Source of the DNA: an uncultured Clostridia bacterium | GTDB taxonomy: Bacteria > Bacillota > Clostridia > Christensenellales > Borkfalkiaceae | Assembly (NCBI GenBank): GCA_937888935.1 | Contig: CALARO010000175.1 | Location: 1 to 7,272 of the forward strand | DNA: 7,272 nt | Direction of reading: 5' to 3' | Shown: one piece after another, positions 6,143-7,272 of the stretch | Position numbering within the stretch: the stretch's first letter is position 1 | Layout: each line of letters opens with the position of its first letter | Translations under genes and position numbers: made by a program | Notes under the pieces: generated by a model | The model's input: only the letters and a program-made list of their open reading frames with translations | What the model was told of the DNA's origin: nothing | The model's database searches: none

Positions 6143-6757
6143 ATGAAATTGGAAACATTGATCGTTGCCACGGGCAACAAGCATAAATTGCAGGAAATAC
6201 AAGAGATTTTTGCGGACGTGCGCGTGATTTCCGCGCGCGAAGCGGGGTATACGGGCGATCCCGAAGAAACGGGAAAAACGTTCGAAGAAAACGCGATCAT
6301 CAAGGCGCGGGCGGCGGCGGAAGAATTAAATCTGCCCGCTCTTGCCGACGACAGCGGCTTATGCGTTTCGTCGCTCGGCGGCGCGCCGGGGATATACAGC
6401 GCGCGGTACGCGGGCGGACACGGCGACGACAAGAAAAACCGCGAAAAACTTCTGCGCGAGCTTCGCGGCAAAGAAGACCGCGCGGCGTACTTCCGCTCGG
6501 CGGTGGCGTTGTGTTTTCCGCAGAGCATGGGCGGCGGCGCGGTTACGGCAACGGGCGATACGCACGGCAGCATTTTAACGTGCGAAGACGGCGAAAACGG
6601 CTTCGGCTACGATTGTCTTTTTTACAGCGACGATCTGAAAAAGAGTTTCGGCGCGGCGAGCGCGGAAGAAAAGAACGCGGTTTCGCACCGTTTCCGCGCG
6701 CTTACGGCATTGAAAGAAAAGCTCGAAAGGCTTGAAGACGGGGATAAGAAGCAATGA
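6143..6757 (+). CDS. rdgB: XTP/dITP pyrophosphatase (RdgB/HAM1 family)
   Basis: This house-cleaning enzyme hydrolyses XTP, dITP and ITP to monophosphates plus PPi, keeping deaminated purines out of nucleic acids. The 204-residue product is the usual length. Family motifs appear in order: ATGNKHKLQEI (9-19, phosphate-binding loop), TFEENAIIKA (46-55), LADDSGLCV (67-75, with catalytic Asp69/Asp70 and Mg binding), GAPGIYSARYAG (80-91), GFGYDCLF (153-160) and EKNAVSHR (176-183). Two positions differ from the common consensus: Cys158 replaces Pro in GYDP, and FGA (169-171) replaces FAE. ATG 6143 is preferred over the in-frame ATG 6107. The 12 extra residues are all basic, lie inside the cadA reading region and precede the natural family N-terminus. 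The start is four bases after the cadA stop, with only a modest AAGG (6130-6133) ahead, suggesting translational coupling. It overlaps the next gene by ATGA, and rdgB beside a yfcE-like gene is a known Firmicute arrangement (B. subtilis ysnA-ysnB). Confidence 0.95.
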   Translation: MKLETLIVATGNKHKLQEIQEIFADVRVISAREAGYTGDPEETGKTFEENAIIKARAAAEELNLPALADDSGLCVSSLGGAPGIYSARYAGGHGDDKKNREKLLRELRGKEDRAAYFRSAVALCFPQSMGGGAVTATGDTHGSILTCEDGENGFGYDCLFYSDDLKKSFGAASAEEKNAVSHRFRALTALKEKLERLEDGDKKQ

Positions 6758-7224
6758 AAACGGCGGTGGTGATTTCGGATACGCACGGGCATAAAGAAAA
6801 TCTTGCGGCGATTGCGCGCGTACTCGACGAAGCGGATTATATTTTTCACCTTGGCGACGGCAGGTTCGATATGCGCGAAATCGAAGAAAAGTACCCGGAA
6901 AAGACGTATTCTTTCAAGGGCAACTGCGATCTTTGCGGCGGCTTGCGCGAAGCGGAAGTGGAAATCGAAGGCGTGAAAATTTTCGCGTGCCACGGCGATA
7001 TGTACCGCGTGAAAAGCGAGCCTTTCACCTTGGCGAAAGAAGCGAAAAAGCGCGGCGCGAAAGTCGCGTTGTACGGGCATACGCATTGCGCGGCGATCGA
7101 AGAAGTGGAAGGCGTAACGCTCATATGCCCCGGCACGATGAAATTCCCGCTGTATGCGGGCGGCACTTACGCATACCTTGTGATTTGCGGCGAAAAATGC
7201 ACGGCTACGATCGTAGGCGCGTAA
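6754..7224 (+). CDS. yfcE: YfcE/MJ0936-type metallophosphoesterase
   Basis: This small cytosolic phosphodiesterase of the calcineurin-like fold uses two divalent metals. All five motif blocks are present in 156 residues: SDTHG (8-12; Asp9, His11), HLGDG (32-36; Asp35), GNCD (56-59; Asn57), CHGD (79-82; His80) and GHTH (108-111; His109, His111), followed by PGT (126-128), where the family usually has PGS. Relatives hydrolyse bis-pNPP and some 2',3'-cyclic nucleotides in vitro; the physiological substrate is not known, so no pathway is assigned. The ATG overlaps the rdgB stop codon (ATGA, 6754-6757), indicating coupled translation with only a weak GGGGAT at 6740-6745 ahead. The last codons and the stop lie inside a 20-bp tandem repeat. 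Confidence 0.93.
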   Translation: MKTAVVISDTHGHKENLAAIARVLDEADYIFHLGDGRFDMREIEEKYPEKTYSFKGNCDLCGGLREAEVEIEGVKIFACHGDMYRVKSEPFTLAKEAKKRGAKVALYGHTHCAAIEEVEGVTLICPGTMKFPLYAGGTYAYLVICGEKCTATIVGA

Positions 7225-7266
7225 AAATTATCGCGGACGGGTAAAAACGATCGCGGGCGCGTAAAA
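7207..7266 (+). repeat. Three tandem copies of a 20-bp unit over the end of the yfcE-like gene
   Basis: Copies are 7207-7226, 7227-7246 and 7247-7266, with no spacer. Copies 1 and 3 differ at two positions; copy 2 differs from copy 3 at four. Every copy ends in GTAAAA and contains ATCG. The stop codon of the yfcE-like gene (TAA 7222-7224) lies in copy 1. The period is not a multiple of three and copies 2-3 are outside the gene, so the repeat is not a protein repeat. It lacks a clear stem plus T-run, so it is not an obvious terminator. The array might continue past the window edge, although CAAGAA after copy 3 does not match the unit start. Confidence 0.8.
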
Positions 7267-7272
7267 CAAGAA

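Noticed and set aside
5476..6573. 365-residue open frame on the minus strand across the cadA/rdgB junction
   Set aside because: It is the mirror of two well-supported genes. Its composition is Arg/His/Phe-rich low-information sequence, and it shows no motif or ribosome binding site.

Overview
The window reads as part of a bacterial chromosome, most likely from a Clostridia-like Firmicute. The evidence is purine-rich Shine-Dalgarno sites, a consensus sigma-A promoter, and ispG followed by a PolC-family gene, an order common in Firmicutes. Six genes, all on the + strand, are complete, and a possible fragment of a seventh lies at the left edge. Coding density is high and all six genes share a GCG/GAA/AAA-rich codon style, so none looks recently acquired. 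I cannot place the organism more closely than this from the window alone.

Left block (1-2836). A short structured leader, or the tail of an upstream gene, precedes ispG (MEP isoprenoid pathway, [4Fe-4S] enzyme). Thirty bases later comes a 511-residue protein with a PolC-like N-terminal region, an OB fold and an intact DEDDh proofreading exonuclease. It has no PHP and no polymerase domain. A strong intrinsic terminator at 2791-2836 closes this unit.

Right block (2856-7272). A consensus promoter (TTGACT, 17 bp, TAAAAT) carries an 8-2-8 perfect inverted repeat of the SmtB/ArsR operator type over its start point. It drives an ArsR/SmtB metal sensor and then a 905-residue P1B-2-type heavy-metal ATPase (Zn/Cd/Pb class) with three N-terminal HMA domains. 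The first two HMA domains are a near-identical duplication. Four bases after the ATPase comes rdgB (house-cleaning nucleotide pyrophosphatase), which overlaps a YfcE/MJ0936-type phosphodiesterase by ATGA. No terminator is visible between these four genes, so the two housekeeping genes may be partly transcribed from the metal-responsive promoter.

How they work together: the sensor should repress its own promoter until Zn, Cd or a similar ion binds, and the ATPase then exports the ion. RdgB removes XTP/dITP from the nucleotide pool, and the YfcE-like enzyme is a metal-dependent phosphodiesterase. The points most worth a second look are the polymerase-less PolC-like protein at the polC position, the HMA duplication, the altered metal-site residues in the sensor, and a 20-bp tandem repeat running over the last stop codon. 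I found no CRISPR array, transposon, tRNA or rRNA, and nothing that I would call a wholly new system.
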